NCBI GenBank assembly: GCA_016297945.1
Contig: JAEDFR010000107.1
Coordinates: forward strand, 1-7,624
Length of the DNA: 7,624 nt
Direction of reading: 5' to 3'
From: Lachnospiraceae bacterium
GTDB taxonomy: Bacteria > Bacillota > Clostridia > Lachnospirales > Lachnospiraceae
The position numbers were made by a program, and so were the translations under genes. The stretch's first letter is position 1. The number at the start of each line of letters is the position of its first letter. Under the pieces are notes generated by a model. It was not told the DNA's origin. It searched no databases and saw only the letters and a list, made by a program, of their open reading frames with translations. Positions 1 through 5,799 of this stretch are shown one piece after another.

Positions 1-183
1 ATCTTTGCCGCTTCATACTTCGGTTTCCGGCATTTCTAAGCGGCATGCTCACAAAAAATATATTAAATACCCGGTTTCAAAACTCAGACTTCGTCTTCGA
101 ACAGTTGAAACCGGGTATTATTTTTGTTCGCTTACGCCGCTAAGAAATGACAAGAAACCTCGCCAAATTCCGCGGGCAAAGAT
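1..183. repeat. Long imperfect palindrome, MITE/REP-like element (left side reaches the window edge)
   Basis: The two halves are inverted copies of each other centred near base 92. The outer ends match exactly (ATCTTTGCC at 1-9, GGCAAAGAT at 175-183). The middle parts share CATTTCT(A/T)AGCGGC and a CAAAAA block in inverted orientation, and the inner 15 bp (66-80 against 105-119) are perfect. The rest is interrupted by small mismatches and gaps. No protein is credible here: the only open frame (5-217, plus) runs through the palindrome. Length and symmetry suit a non-autonomous miniature element or a large intergenic repeat. I cannot see a target-site duplication because the left end is at base 1. 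It lies just downstream of the minus-strand gene ending at 224. Confidence 0.72.
51..125. terminator. Bidirectional intrinsic terminator candidate at the palindrome core
   Basis: A perfect 15-bp stem (AATACCCGGTTTCAA at 66-80, TTGAAACCGGGTATT at 105-119) encloses a 24-nt loop that holds a smaller AGAC/GTCT hairpin (86-89 with 93-96). On the plus strand the stem is followed by ATTTTT ending at 125. On the minus strand it is followed by a T-run formed by the A6 at 53-58. The structure can therefore stop transcripts from both sides. For the minus-strand gene ending at 224 it would be the operon terminator, with a 3' untranslated part of about 100 nt. The 24-nt loop is longer than in a typical terminator. 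Confidence 0.65.
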
Positions 184-215
184 ATATAATTTTGTAAGGG
201 CACTGCCATCCCACT
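182..215 (+). repeat. Short repeat, copy A (inverted relative of 7584-7624)
   Basis: The segment starts ATATATAATTTT and continues with GT, GGGC, ACTG, AT, CCC and TAA in order. The reverse complement of the last 41 bases of the window has the same elements in the same order with a few inserted bases. Copy A directly abuts the long palindrome and lies 3' of the minus-strand gene ending at 224. In the direction of that gene the order is stop codon, repeat, palindrome. It contains short GGG/CCC complementary blocks that could form a small hairpin. Confidence 0.55.
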
Positions 216-223
216 AAGAAGCT

Positions 224-994
224 TCAGATATTCAACCGTTTTATGATTTCATTGCGGACCTTAGGACCGACGAAAATGACCAGTGCAAAAATGGAAACCA
301 CAGTCGTAATCATGCAGATAATCCAGAATAAAGGAGCCATTCCGTAAATGGCAATCATGATAATGCTGGGTAAAACACCGATTAAAACGTTGCACAACAT
401 ATACACCATGGCATTGCCGGTCTTGTCGAGCATGCAAAAGATAAAATTTAAAATCAATGCTGTCATACAGATACAGGGAAGAATGTAGTTGACACAAAAC
501 GATAAAAATCCCAGATAGTAAGCAGTGGGTAACAATAGTACACCAATGTAAACAGCAATATAAAACACAAAATAGGAAGGAAGGGAATGTCGTTTGATCA
601 GTTTGTTTAATAAAATCTGAAAACCGACAACCCACAATAATACAATCAGACTCCAATGAATATCCCGGTCATATGTGATTAGAAAATCAACCGCAAAGCA
701 GATAAAGGTTGCAGCACACATGATAAAAAGCTGCAATTTGTACCAGAATGACTGGGTCTTTAATCTACTGCAGTCCGGAAAATAGGGGTCTTGTAAGATA
801 GAAGACAAGGCAATTGCAGAATCGTATTCGTTAAGATGCTCTCTGTCAGCTTGCAAATCAGATTCGCTATCGTTGGCTTCTTGATTTTCACTTGTGTCTG
901 TATCAAATTTATAAATCAGTTCATTCTGACATAAAGGACAGTAATCAAAGGTTCTGCCGACTTTAACCTGACAATTCGGACAAAATTTCATCAT
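224..994 (-). CDS. DUF6320-type zinc-ribbon integral membrane protein
   Basis: This 256-residue protein starts with a zinc ribbon: CPNC at residues 5-8 and CPLC at 19-22, two Cys pairs able to hold one structural zinc. A polar acidic linker follows (about 31-80), then roughly six hydrophobic segments (about 86-107, 113-131, 140-160, 162-188, 196-218, 221-243). The architecture fits the family I know as DUF6320, which in Lachnospiraceae occurs next to condensation-fold 'alcohol acetyltransferase' genes, as here. Its start overlaps the acyltransferase stop by 4 nt (ATGA), and GGAGGT (1004-1009) lies 9 nt upstream of the first of two consecutive ATGs, which favours that start. The overlap implies coupled synthesis and suggests a membrane partner for the acyltransferase; that role is inference. 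No enzymatic motif is visible. Family call fairly sure, function unknown. Confidence 0.9.
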   Translation of the reverse strand: MMKFCPNCQVKVGRTFDYCPLCQNELIYKFDTDTSENQEANDSESDLQADREHLNEYDSAIALSSILQDPYFPDCSRLKTQSFWYKLQLFIMCAATFICFAVDFLITYDRDIHWSLIVLLWVVGFQILLNKLIKRHSLPSYFVFYIAVYIGVLLLPTAYYLGFLSFCVNYILPCICMTALILNFIFCMLDKTGNAMVYMLCNVLIGVLPSIIMIAIYGMAPLFWIICMITTVVSIFALVIFVGPKVRNEIIKRLNI

Positions 995-2244
995 GATTTT
1001 ACCACCTCCGTTGCCTGAACCTGAACAGGAATCCCTTCTTTTGAGAAACTTCTGACAAAATTTTTTAACACACCGGTATTGCGATAGCCGGATGTGATTC
1101 CCAAAGTCATTTCATCCTGATAACTGCATATCGTCATAAATAATTCATTGTGACTACAGAATGCGGAATATTTTTCAACATACTGTTGCATTTCTGTCGG
1201 AATATTCATAACACCAAGATTGGAAATCACAGCAGAAACCCTTTTGTTTTCTTTCTTGGAAAAGAATTTCACTACCGGCTGCTTGATAAATAGTGGAACC
1301 ATACGAATGAAAAAAATGTGTTCCAACAACTGGTAGTAATCCATTTGTCTACGAATTTGTTCCGGTTGTAAAATGTTTTTTAATTTGGCGTCATATTCTT
1401 TGGCGAGTGATTCGAGAGTCTCATCTCCGGTAAATATGTGACTGATGCTGATATTGTTGAAAAAATTACGCGATGTTTCCGAAGGATAATAGTTGCGCAG
1501 ATTGACCGGCATACTAATGGTAACCGGTTGCTTACGCTTTAGAGCGGACATATCATCGTAAATTGCCATCATGAGCTTGGCTCCAATCAAACTGGACAGA
1601 CTGACCTGATATTGTTTGGAGAGCTCCAATAAATCCTTGGATGGCATGCTCACTTCAAAAAACTGCAACTGATCGTAAGGTAATTTTCTGCCATGTATAT
1701 GATAAGATTTCTTGACACTCGGAGCTGCTTTTGCATTCCTGGTATAAAATTTTTTGAAACTGTCCTGTGCAAGATCATCTGCAGATGCACCTAATCCGAT
1801 AGTAACGTTTTTCATTTCGTTCGGATATTTCAGACGAAGATAGTTTTGGACCAGAATATTTAAAAACTCCAGTGCGCCAGTTCCGTCACTGAGTGCATGG
1901 AAAAGCTCCACATTAATACGGTTGTGAAAATAAGTGACACTGTAATGAAGTGTTCCGGTATAGTTTTTCCCGTATAATACCGGACAGGGACGTTGGTGTT
2001 CTTCAGCCACTTTGGGCATTACGTCGGTTGTTTCCAGATAATGCCAGAATAGTCCACGTCTGATACGGACCTGAAAAAGAGAGCGACGTTTGATAGTAGT
2101 AATTAGCGCCTCTTGTAAAAGATCCGGATTGACAGGCTCTTTTAGCGTGCAACTGACACGAAGACTACGGGTGTCACGTTCATTATGGGTGGCCAGAAAT
2201 ACTTTAGCCACATTATCTACTTTGTACCAATTTTCTGAACTCAA
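991..2244 (-). CDS. Condensation-superfamily acyltransferase (alcohol acetyltransferase-like), TTG start
   Basis: This 417-residue soluble protein carries the HxxxDG active-site motif of CoA-dependent acyltransferases and NRPS condensation domains: H116-A-L-S-D120-G121, followed by TGALEFL. His116 would be the general base. The second half has P246-V-N-L-R250, matching the structural PVxLR motif of PapA5/condensation proteins, and S341-N-L-G, seen in alcohol acetyltransferase relatives. The length suits a complete two-lobed enzyme. The likely reaction is transfer of an acyl group from an acyl-CoA or carrier to a hydroxyl or amine; the substrate cannot be read. The start is TTG at 2244, because AGGAGT (2251-2256) sits 6 nt upstream and the protein N-terminus fits the family from there. 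The 3' end overlaps the DUF6320-type gene by 4 nt. No carrier protein or other NRPS gene is nearby, so a stand-alone ester-forming enzyme is more likely than a peptide synthetase part. Confidence 0.88.
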   Translation of the reverse strand: MSSENWYKVDNVAKVFLATHNERDTRSLRVSCTLKEPVNPDLLQEALITTIKRRSLFQVRIRRGLFWHYLETTDVMPKVAEEHQRPCPVLYGKNYTGTLHYSVTYFHNRINVELFHALSDGTGALEFLNILVQNYLRLKYPNEMKNVTIGLGASADDLAQDSFKKFYTRNAKAAPSVKKSYHIHGRKLPYDQLQFFEVSMPSKDLLELSKQYQVSLSSLIGAKLMMAIYDDMSALKRKQPVTISMPVNLRNYYPSETSRNFFNNISISHIFTGDETLESLAKEYDAKLKNILQPEQIRRQMDYYQLLEHIFFIRMVPLFIKQPVVKFFSKKENKRVSAVISNLGVMNIPTEMQQYVEKYSAFCSHNELFMTICSYQDEMTLGITSGYRNTGVLKNFVRSFSKEGIPVQVQATEVVKS

Positions 2245-2250
2245 GTTGTT

Positions 2251-2256
2251 ACTCCT
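2251..2256 (-). promoter_or_regulatory. Shine-Dalgarno site that fixes the TTG start of the acyltransferase
   Basis: On the minus strand AGGAGT lies 6 nt before TTG at 2244, which is good spacing. No ATG or GTG with comparable spacing is present, so the TTG start is supported. Confidence 0.75.
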
Positions 2257-2453
2257 GATGATGATTATTTGTTTTATTTCTTTGTCTATTTTTTCGTCTG
2301 CATTTCATAAATAGTAATGTCTTTATTTTATAAATGTTCGTCAATAATTTCATCTGTTTTTCATCTGGATTTTTATTTACTTTTCCATATGTTTCTTGTT
2401 GTAAATAGATCAAAAAGAAATGCTTTAATACAATACAGTCCATACAATACATT
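2257..2453 (-). other. Intergenic spacer between the esterase and acyltransferase genes
   Basis: This AT-rich spacer holds the 14-bp-period repeat described separately and no stable GC-rich hairpin with a T-run. The nearest terminator-like sequence on the minus strand is a 4-bp AAAG/CTTT stem followed by Ts near 2411-2427, too weak to call. I see no promoter with good -35 and -10 boxes at proper spacing. Readthrough from the esterase into the acyltransferase is therefore plausible. Confidence 0.45.
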
Positions 2454-2469
2454 CTATACAATACTGTCA
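2428..2469. repeat. Three tandem units of 14-bp period across the esterase stop codon
   Basis: ATACAATAC occurs at 2428-2436, 2442-2450 and 2456-2464, each start exactly 14 bp from the next, with a variable 5-bp remainder (agtcc, attct, tgtca). On the minus strand the core reads GTATTGTAT. The esterase stop (TAG, 2454-2456) and its last codons fall in the unit at 2456-2469. The regular spacing suggests either slippage duplication or a repeated binding site. No family recognised. Confidence 0.7.
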
Positions 2470-3377
2470 ATAAAACTTTTGACGTCATCCAAAGCTTTGG
2501 ATGCTTTGGGAATAGGCATCTGTTGAAATACATGCCAGGCGCCTTTGTATATTTCCAGTACAGCATGACAGTTAGCTTTGTGTAACGCTTTTAAAAGATG
2601 CTCGCTGTCAGAGCGAAGTATTTCATTACTTCCAACCTGAATCATGGTTGGAGGAAATCCTGATAAATCCGCAAAAAGAGGACTGTACCGGGGATTAGCA
2701 TAATCTGTGTCATCCTGCAAATAAGCCTTACGTACTATCATGATATAATCATAGGTCAGAATGGGATCGACATCCTGATATTTTTTGTATGAGGATGCCG
2801 TAGCTGTCATATCTGTCCAGGGACTCATGAGTATCAAGGCTTTTGGCAACATTCGCTTTTGCTCTTTGAGTAAAAGTGTCAGCTCTAATGCGAGATTGCC
2901 GCCTGCCGAATCTCCCGCAAGGATAATATCATCTGCGCCATATCCTAAGTGCATCAGATAATCCCATACCTGCATGGTATCTTCTATGGCAGCAGGATAT
3001 GGATATTCGGGAGTCAGACGGTAAGCATATGATAATACTGCCAGCCCTGTGTGGATAGCCAGTTTTCCGGATAATACCCCCGCATAACCAAGACCACCAC
3101 ATGAAAATCCACCACCATGGCAATAGAGGATAATCGGTTTCTTTGGATACGCATGTTTGGGAAATGCCCACTGTGCTTCTATTTCTCCGATATTTAGTTT
3201 TTCAAATGATATGCCGACAGAAGGAGTAGCCAGTTTGGATATCACTTCCTCGGAATGACGACGCTTTTCCAATTCCTCGGGAATGAAAGTGTCGGCATTA
3301 CCGACTACACTGTGTGCGGCTTTCATTGCCTTCATCAGCGGGCTCATTTTGATATTGTTTTCTTCCATATGTTTCAT
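2454..3377 (-). CDS. Alpha/beta hydrolase, hormone-sensitive-lipase (family IV) esterase
   Basis: This 307-residue cytoplasmic enzyme has no signal peptide. It shows the family IV hallmarks: oxyanion-hole H87-G-G-G90, nucleophile elbow G155-D-S157-A-G-G160, and catalytic His282 in AWHVF. The acid position falls in G249-S-N-E252-I-L; aligned with the usual GxxDxL pattern, the acid is Glu252 instead of Asp, a variation found in part of this family. The triad is probably Ser157-Glu252-His282. It should hydrolyse short acyl or acetyl esters; the true substrate is unknown. The start is ATG at 3377 with AGGT (3383-3386) 5 nt upstream. A second ATG at 3368 is 14 nt from that site and less likely. 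It is the first minus-strand gene, 209 bp upstream of the acyltransferase, which suggests opposing roles in ester metabolism. Its 3' end lies in a short tandem repeat. Confidence 0.93.
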   Translation of the reverse strand: MKHMEENNIKMSPLMKAMKAAHSVVGNADTFIPEELEKRRHSEEVISKLATPSVGISFEKLNIGEIEAQWAFPKHAYPKKPIILYCHGGGFSCGGLGYAGVLSGKLAIHTGLAVLSYAYRLTPEYPYPAAIEDTMQVWDYLMHLGYGADDIILAGDSAGGNLALELTLLLKEQKRMLPKALILMSPWTDMTATASSYKKYQDVDPILTYDYIMIVRKAYLQDDTDYANPRYSPLFADLSGFPPTMIQVGSNEILRSDSEHLLKALHKANCHAVLEIYKGAWHVFQQMPIPKASKALDDVKSFIDSIV

Positions 3378-3396
3378 AGATTACCTGATAATTATT

Positions 3397-3425
3397 ACTA
3401 TTTTTAAATTGATTTCCAACATCAA
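3397..3425 (-). promoter_or_regulatory. Candidate sigma-A promoter for the esterase
   Basis: On the minus strand TTGATG (3420-3425) and AATAGT (3397-3402) are separated by 17 bp, each matching four of six consensus bases. The -10 box ends 19 nt before the ATG at 3377, giving a short leader with the AGGT ribosome site. The -35 box lies inside the first unit of the 34-bp direct repeat. Confidence 0.4.
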
Positions 3426-3486
3426 TAATGTTAATGCATCGCTATTGATAAGACATCAATAATGATAAGACATCGCTATATTTTAT
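3419..3486. repeat. Two direct 34-bp repeat units overlapping the esterase promoter, with hairpin potential
   Basis: ACATCAATAATG occurs at 3419-3430 and 3453-3464, and CATCGCTA at 3437-3444 and 3471-3478, both offset by 34 bp. The last third of each unit diverges. Inverted blocks are also present: TATTGAT (3443-3449) with ATCAATA (3455-3461) over a 5-nt loop, and ATGATAA (3462-3468) with TTATCAT (3483-3489). Paired sites beside and over a -35 box resemble a two-site regulator target. No regulator gene lies in the window. Confidence 0.6.
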
Positions 3487-3533
3487 CATGTACGCCTATA
3501 GATACTCAAGGATTACTTAGAGCTTTCTTCTCC

Positions 3534-3638
3534 TTTTTGATTTTTATGATTTTTACTTCAGCTTTTTTGAATTCAGCTATTTTGATTTAGGCTTTTTATA
3601 TTTTTGTTTTTTGGATTTTTATATTATTTTTGTTTTTT
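3534..3638. other. T-tract-rich intergenic stretch, possibly curved DNA
   Basis: Ten runs of five or six T and one of four lie in about 105 bases (for example 3534-3538, 3563-3568, 3593-3597, 3607-3612, 3633-3638), often preceded by GA or GC. Spacings between neighbouring tract centres run from 6 to 16 bp, only loosely near one helical turn. No gene is supported. Such tracts often bend DNA or act as upstream promoter elements. The stretch lies between two divergent promoters. Confidence 0.4.
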
Positions 3639-3655
3639 ATTTCTCTACGAGAAAT
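3639..3655. promoter_or_regulatory. 17-bp perfect palindrome, possible operator
   Basis: ATTTCTC and GAGAAAT form 7-bp inverted arms around a TAC centre. No T-run follows on the plus strand, so it is not a terminator in that direction. It lies 75 bp upstream of the rightward -35 box (3731), in the divergent control region. The shape suits a dimeric repressor site; the protein is unknown. Confidence 0.4.
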
Positions 3656-3730
3656 ATGCGATGGCTTGGCGGGGTAAGGGAAAAGGAAATACGCAAAAAA
3701 TATCCCGTGGAGGAATGTCTGTCTCAAATC

Positions 3731-3759
3731 TTGAAACATCAGAAAATTTTTACTATAAT
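3731..3759 (+). promoter_or_regulatory. Near-consensus sigma-A promoter for the YoaK-family gene
   Basis: TTGAAA (3731-3736) and a perfect TATAAT (3754-3759) are separated by exactly 17 bp. Transcription should begin near 3766, leaving about 14 nt before the ATG at 3780. This is the strongest promoter I see in the window, and it may also serve the aminotransferase downstream. Confidence 0.75.
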
Positions 3760-3779
3760 AAGCATCGGTGAATAAACAA

Positions 3780-4466
3780 ATGAAGACAAAACAACAGATG
3801 TACAATCGATTCTTACATCACAACATGGCAATCGTGGGCGGTTTCCTGGCAGGATATGCCGTATTGATACACTCCAATTTCCTTGGAAATGCCCAGACTT
3901 CCAATTTGATTTTTTTCGTTTTCTCTATACTAAAAAGGGATCCACTGCAGGCAGTATTACGCTTTTTGGGTGTTTTGTTATATGCATCGGGTGGAATTGC
4001 TTTTGTATTTGTGAAAAACAAGACGAAGTATGATGTCAGAGCTGTTTCGATGATCATTACATCTTTAATGATTTTGATTTTGGGATTGATGCCGGCAGAT
4101 ATTGATTTTGTTATCGGGTTGTTTCCGATATTTTTTGCCATGGCTTTTCAATGGAATTCTTTTCCGGGAGAATATGGCTATGTCAGTTCCACCATTTTTT
4201 CCACGAATAATACCAGGCAGGTATCCTTGGCATTGGGAGAGATTCTGTTTCCGAATGATGGAAAAAAGGGAATAGAGGCAAAGGAAAGAAACAGACAGTA
4301 TTGGCACAAGGCAGTCTTTTTTATGGGAAGTCTTTTGGGATTTCATATCGGTGTAGTCGTTTCTTATCTGCTTGTTCAACAATTTGGTATAAAAGCTGTA
4401 TGGTTTGACTGGATTTTTATTGCTACAGGTATTATTCTGTTAATAAATGAAAAGAAAATATGTTGA
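3780..4466 (+). CDS. YoaK family (DUF1275) membrane protein
   Basis: This is a 228-residue polytopic membrane protein. The first membrane segment carries GGFLAGY (residues 20-26), followed by N37-A-Q-T-S-N42, and a second family block has AFQWNSF (122-128) and TNNTRQV (142-148). These match the GGFxD...NxQTGN and GxQN...TGN pattern of YoaK/DUF1275 proteins. About six hydrophobic segments are visible. The family lacks a settled function; transport or membrane-stress roles have been suggested for relatives. An in-frame GTG at 3768 would add four residues, but it has no ribosome site and falls almost at the predicted transcript start. GGTGA (3767-3771) is 8 nt before the ATG at 3780, so I prefer that start. 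The stop is 77 bp before the aminotransferase. Confidence 0.88.
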   Translation: MKTKQQMYNRFLHHNMAIVGGFLAGYAVLIHSNFLGNAQTSNLIFFVFSILKRDPLQAVLRFLGVLLYASGGIAFVFVKNKTKYDVRAVSMIITSLMILILGLMPADIDFVIGLFPIFFAMAFQWNSFPGEYGYVSSTIFSTNNTRQVSLALGEILFPNDGKKGIEAKERNRQYWHKAVFFMGSLLGFHIGVVVSYLLVQQFGIKAVWFDWIFIATGIILLINEKKIC

Positions 4467-4542
4467 TGAGTTAAGTTATCCAGGACTTACCGGAAGAAAG
4501 GAAGAGTCAATTATCAATCAGGATAATTGGACGAAAGAATAG
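4447..4542 (+). CDS. Possible 31-residue small ORF before the aminotransferase
   Basis: An ATG follows directly after an in-frame TAA (4444-4446) and opens a 31-codon frame ending in TAG (4540-4542), one base before the aminotransferase ATG. It begins MKRKYVDELSYPGLTG and ends DNWTKE: a mixed, hydrophilic, protein-like composition with no family recognised. It overlaps the YoaK-family 3' end by 20 nt in another frame. No good ribosome site precedes it, so it may depend on ribosomes ending at the YoaK stop (4464-4466). The aminotransferase itself has only a weak ribosome site, so stop-start coupling through this frame is possible. It could equally be chance. Confidence 0.3.
   Translation: MKRKYVDELSYPGLTGRKEESIINQDNWTKE
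4508..4529 (+). promoter_or_regulatory. 8-bp inverted repeat just upstream of the aminotransferase
   Basis: CAATTATC (4508-4515) and GATAATTG (4522-4529) pair perfectly around a 6-nt loop, ending 14 nt before the ATG at 4544. No T-run follows, so it is not a terminator. It may be an operator or an RNA stem that affects translation. It also lies inside the small ORF. Confidence 0.4.
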
Positions 4543-4543
4543 A

Positions 4544-5734
4544 ATGATTAATGAATTTTACAAAAGCATGTTAAGCGGAAAATCAATTATCAGGGAACTG
4601 AGCGAATACGCGACTGCCCGGGGAAAAGAAATCGGATATGAAAATGTATTTGACTTTAGTCTGGGAAACCCCAGTGTTCCCACGGTACAGGAGTATCAGG
4701 ATGAAATCGTAAGATTACATACACAGGTTGATCCCATGAAGGTACATGGATACAGCCCGTCTTTGGGAATTGCATCGGTCAGAGAAACAGTTGCCGAAAG
4801 CCTGAATAAAAGATTTGGTATGGATTACGAAGCGAAACATATTTTTATGACCAGTGCTGCCGCATCTGCGCTCGCACATGCTTTCCGTGCGACGACCAAG
4901 CCGGAAGATGAGATTTTGACTTTTGCTCCATTTTTTCCGGAGTATAATCCATATGTCAATCATACAGGAGCAAAGCTTAGAGTAGTTCCGGCTAACACCT
5001 CGGATTTTCAAATTAACTTTGAAGCATTTGAAGAGATGATGAATGAAAATGTTATGGCGGTTTTGATTAACACACCTAATAATCCGTCAGGTGTTGCATA
5101 CAGTACGGGAACAATCAAGCGACTGGCTGATATCTTATATGCAAAACAGAAAGAATATGGACATGATATTTTCTTAATCAGCGATGAACCGTATCGGGAA
5201 ATTGTGTTTGAGGGTTCGGATTCGCCTTATGTCAGCAAGTATTATGATAATTCGATTTCCTGCTATTCATTCTCCAAGAGTCTTTCTCTTCCGGGAGAGC
5301 GAATTGGTTATCTGGCGGTCAATCCAAGAGCAACGGATGCAGATATTTTTGCTGTTATCTGCGGTCAGATTAGTAGAGGAATTGGCCACAATTGTCCGTC
5401 ATCCAGTGCGCAGTTAGCGATGGCTAAAGTTATTGAAAAAACAAGTGATCTTTCCGTTTATGAGACAAATATGAATTTGTTATATGATGCCTTGAAAGAG
5501 CTTGGATTTGAAGTTGTAAAGCCGGACGGCACCTTTTACATCTTCCCCAAAGCCTTGGAAGAGGATGCCAATGCTTTCTGTATGAAAGCCAAAAAGCATG
5601 ATTTGATTTTTGTTCCTTCGGATAATTTTGGCGTTCCCGGCTATTTCCGTATGGCATATTGCATTGATACAGAAAAGGTGAAACGTGCTATTCCGGCTAT
5701 CCGGAAGTTTGTAAAAGAAGAATATGGAATATAA
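4544..5734 (+). CDS. PLP-dependent class I/II aminotransferase (aspartate aminotransferase fold)
   Basis: This complete 396-residue cytosolic enzyme shows the fold type I motifs in order: GNPSVPT (41-47), GYSPSLG (69-75), NTPNNPSG (176-183) with Asn180 at the usual PLP contact, D214-E-P-Y217 where Asp214 holds the pyridine nitrogen and Tyr217 the cofactor oxygen, S242-F-S-K245 with Lys245 as the Schiff-base lysine, and Arg369 in YFRMAY for the substrate carboxylate. The reaction should be transfer of an amino group between an amino acid and a 2-oxo acid; the preferred substrate cannot be read. The cofactor-phosphate loop reads TSAAASAL (103-110), with Ala where relatives often have Gly. The ATG at 4544 has only a weak GAAAG upstream. 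It is on the same strand as the YoaK-family gene (77 bp gap) and the cellulase (65 bp gap), but a functional link is not evident. Confidence 0.95.
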   Translation: MINEFYKSMLSGKSIIRELSEYATARGKEIGYENVFDFSLGNPSVPTVQEYQDEIVRLHTQVDPMKVHGYSPSLGIASVRETVAESLNKRFGMDYEAKHIFMTSAAASALAHAFRATTKPEDEILTFAPFFPEYNPYVNHTGAKLRVVPANTSDFQINFEAFEEMMNENVMAVLINTPNNPSGVAYSTGTIKRLADILYAKQKEYGHDIFLISDEPYREIVFEGSDSPYVSKYYDNSISCYSFSKSLSLPGERIGYLAVNPRATDADIFAVICGQISRGIGHNCPSSSAQLAMAKVIEKTSDLSVYETNMNLLYDALKELGFEVVKPDGTFYIFPKALEEDANAFCMKAKKHDLIFVPSDNFGVPGYFRMAYCIDTEKVKRAIPAIRKFVKEEYGI

Positions 5735-5752
5735 ATAAAATACGAAAAGAAG

Positions 5753-5781
5753 AAATGCTGTTTCCTTGCGAAATGGCATTT
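5753..5781 (+). promoter_or_regulatory. RNA hairpin before the cellulase ribosome site, possible attenuator or weak terminator
   Basis: AAATGC-TG-TTTC (5753-5764) pairs with GAAA-TG-GCATTT (5770-5781) around a 5-nt loop, CTTGC. In RNA this is a continuous 12-bp stem with two G-U pairs. Only TTTT (5779-5782) follows, partly inside the stem, so termination would be weak. The stem ends 7 nt before the cellulase Shine-Dalgarno site AGGGGA (5789-5794). Confidence 0.5.
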
Positions 5782-5790
5782 TCAATATAG
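5755..5790 (+). CDS. Possible 11-residue leader peptide upstream of the cellulase
   Basis: ATG at 5755 opens the frame MLFPCEMAFSI and stops at TAG (5788-5790), which overlaps the first two bases of the cellulase Shine-Dalgarno site. An AAGAAG purine stretch precedes it at short spacing. Translating it would open the hairpin at 5753-5781 and bring ribosomes to the cellulase start. The codons show no run of one amino acid, so it does not look like a classic amino acid attenuator. Chance is a serious alternative. Confidence 0.25.
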   Translation: MLFPCEMAFSI

Positions 5791-5799
5791 GGGATTTAG

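Noticed and set aside
5..217. Plus-strand open frame of 70 codons at the left edge
   Set aside because: It runs through the long palindrome, has a basic low-complexity composition and no ribosome site.
991..2244. Acyltransferase as part of a nonribosomal peptide synthetase
   Set aside because: HxxxDG is shared by the whole superfamily, and no adenylation domain, carrier protein or thioesterase module is present in the window.
2249..2353. Minus-strand 34-codon frame (MKLLTNIYKIK...) ending at the acyltransferase ribosome site
   Set aside because: It has no ribosome site and a Lys/Asn/Arg-rich composition expected from AT-rich DNA. Its stop overlaps AGGAGT, so coupling is conceivable but unsupported.
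3596..3805. Minus-strand 69-codon frame opposite the YoaK-family promoter
   Set aside because: It covers the T-tract region and the promoter, and its composition reflects T-tract complement rather than a protein.
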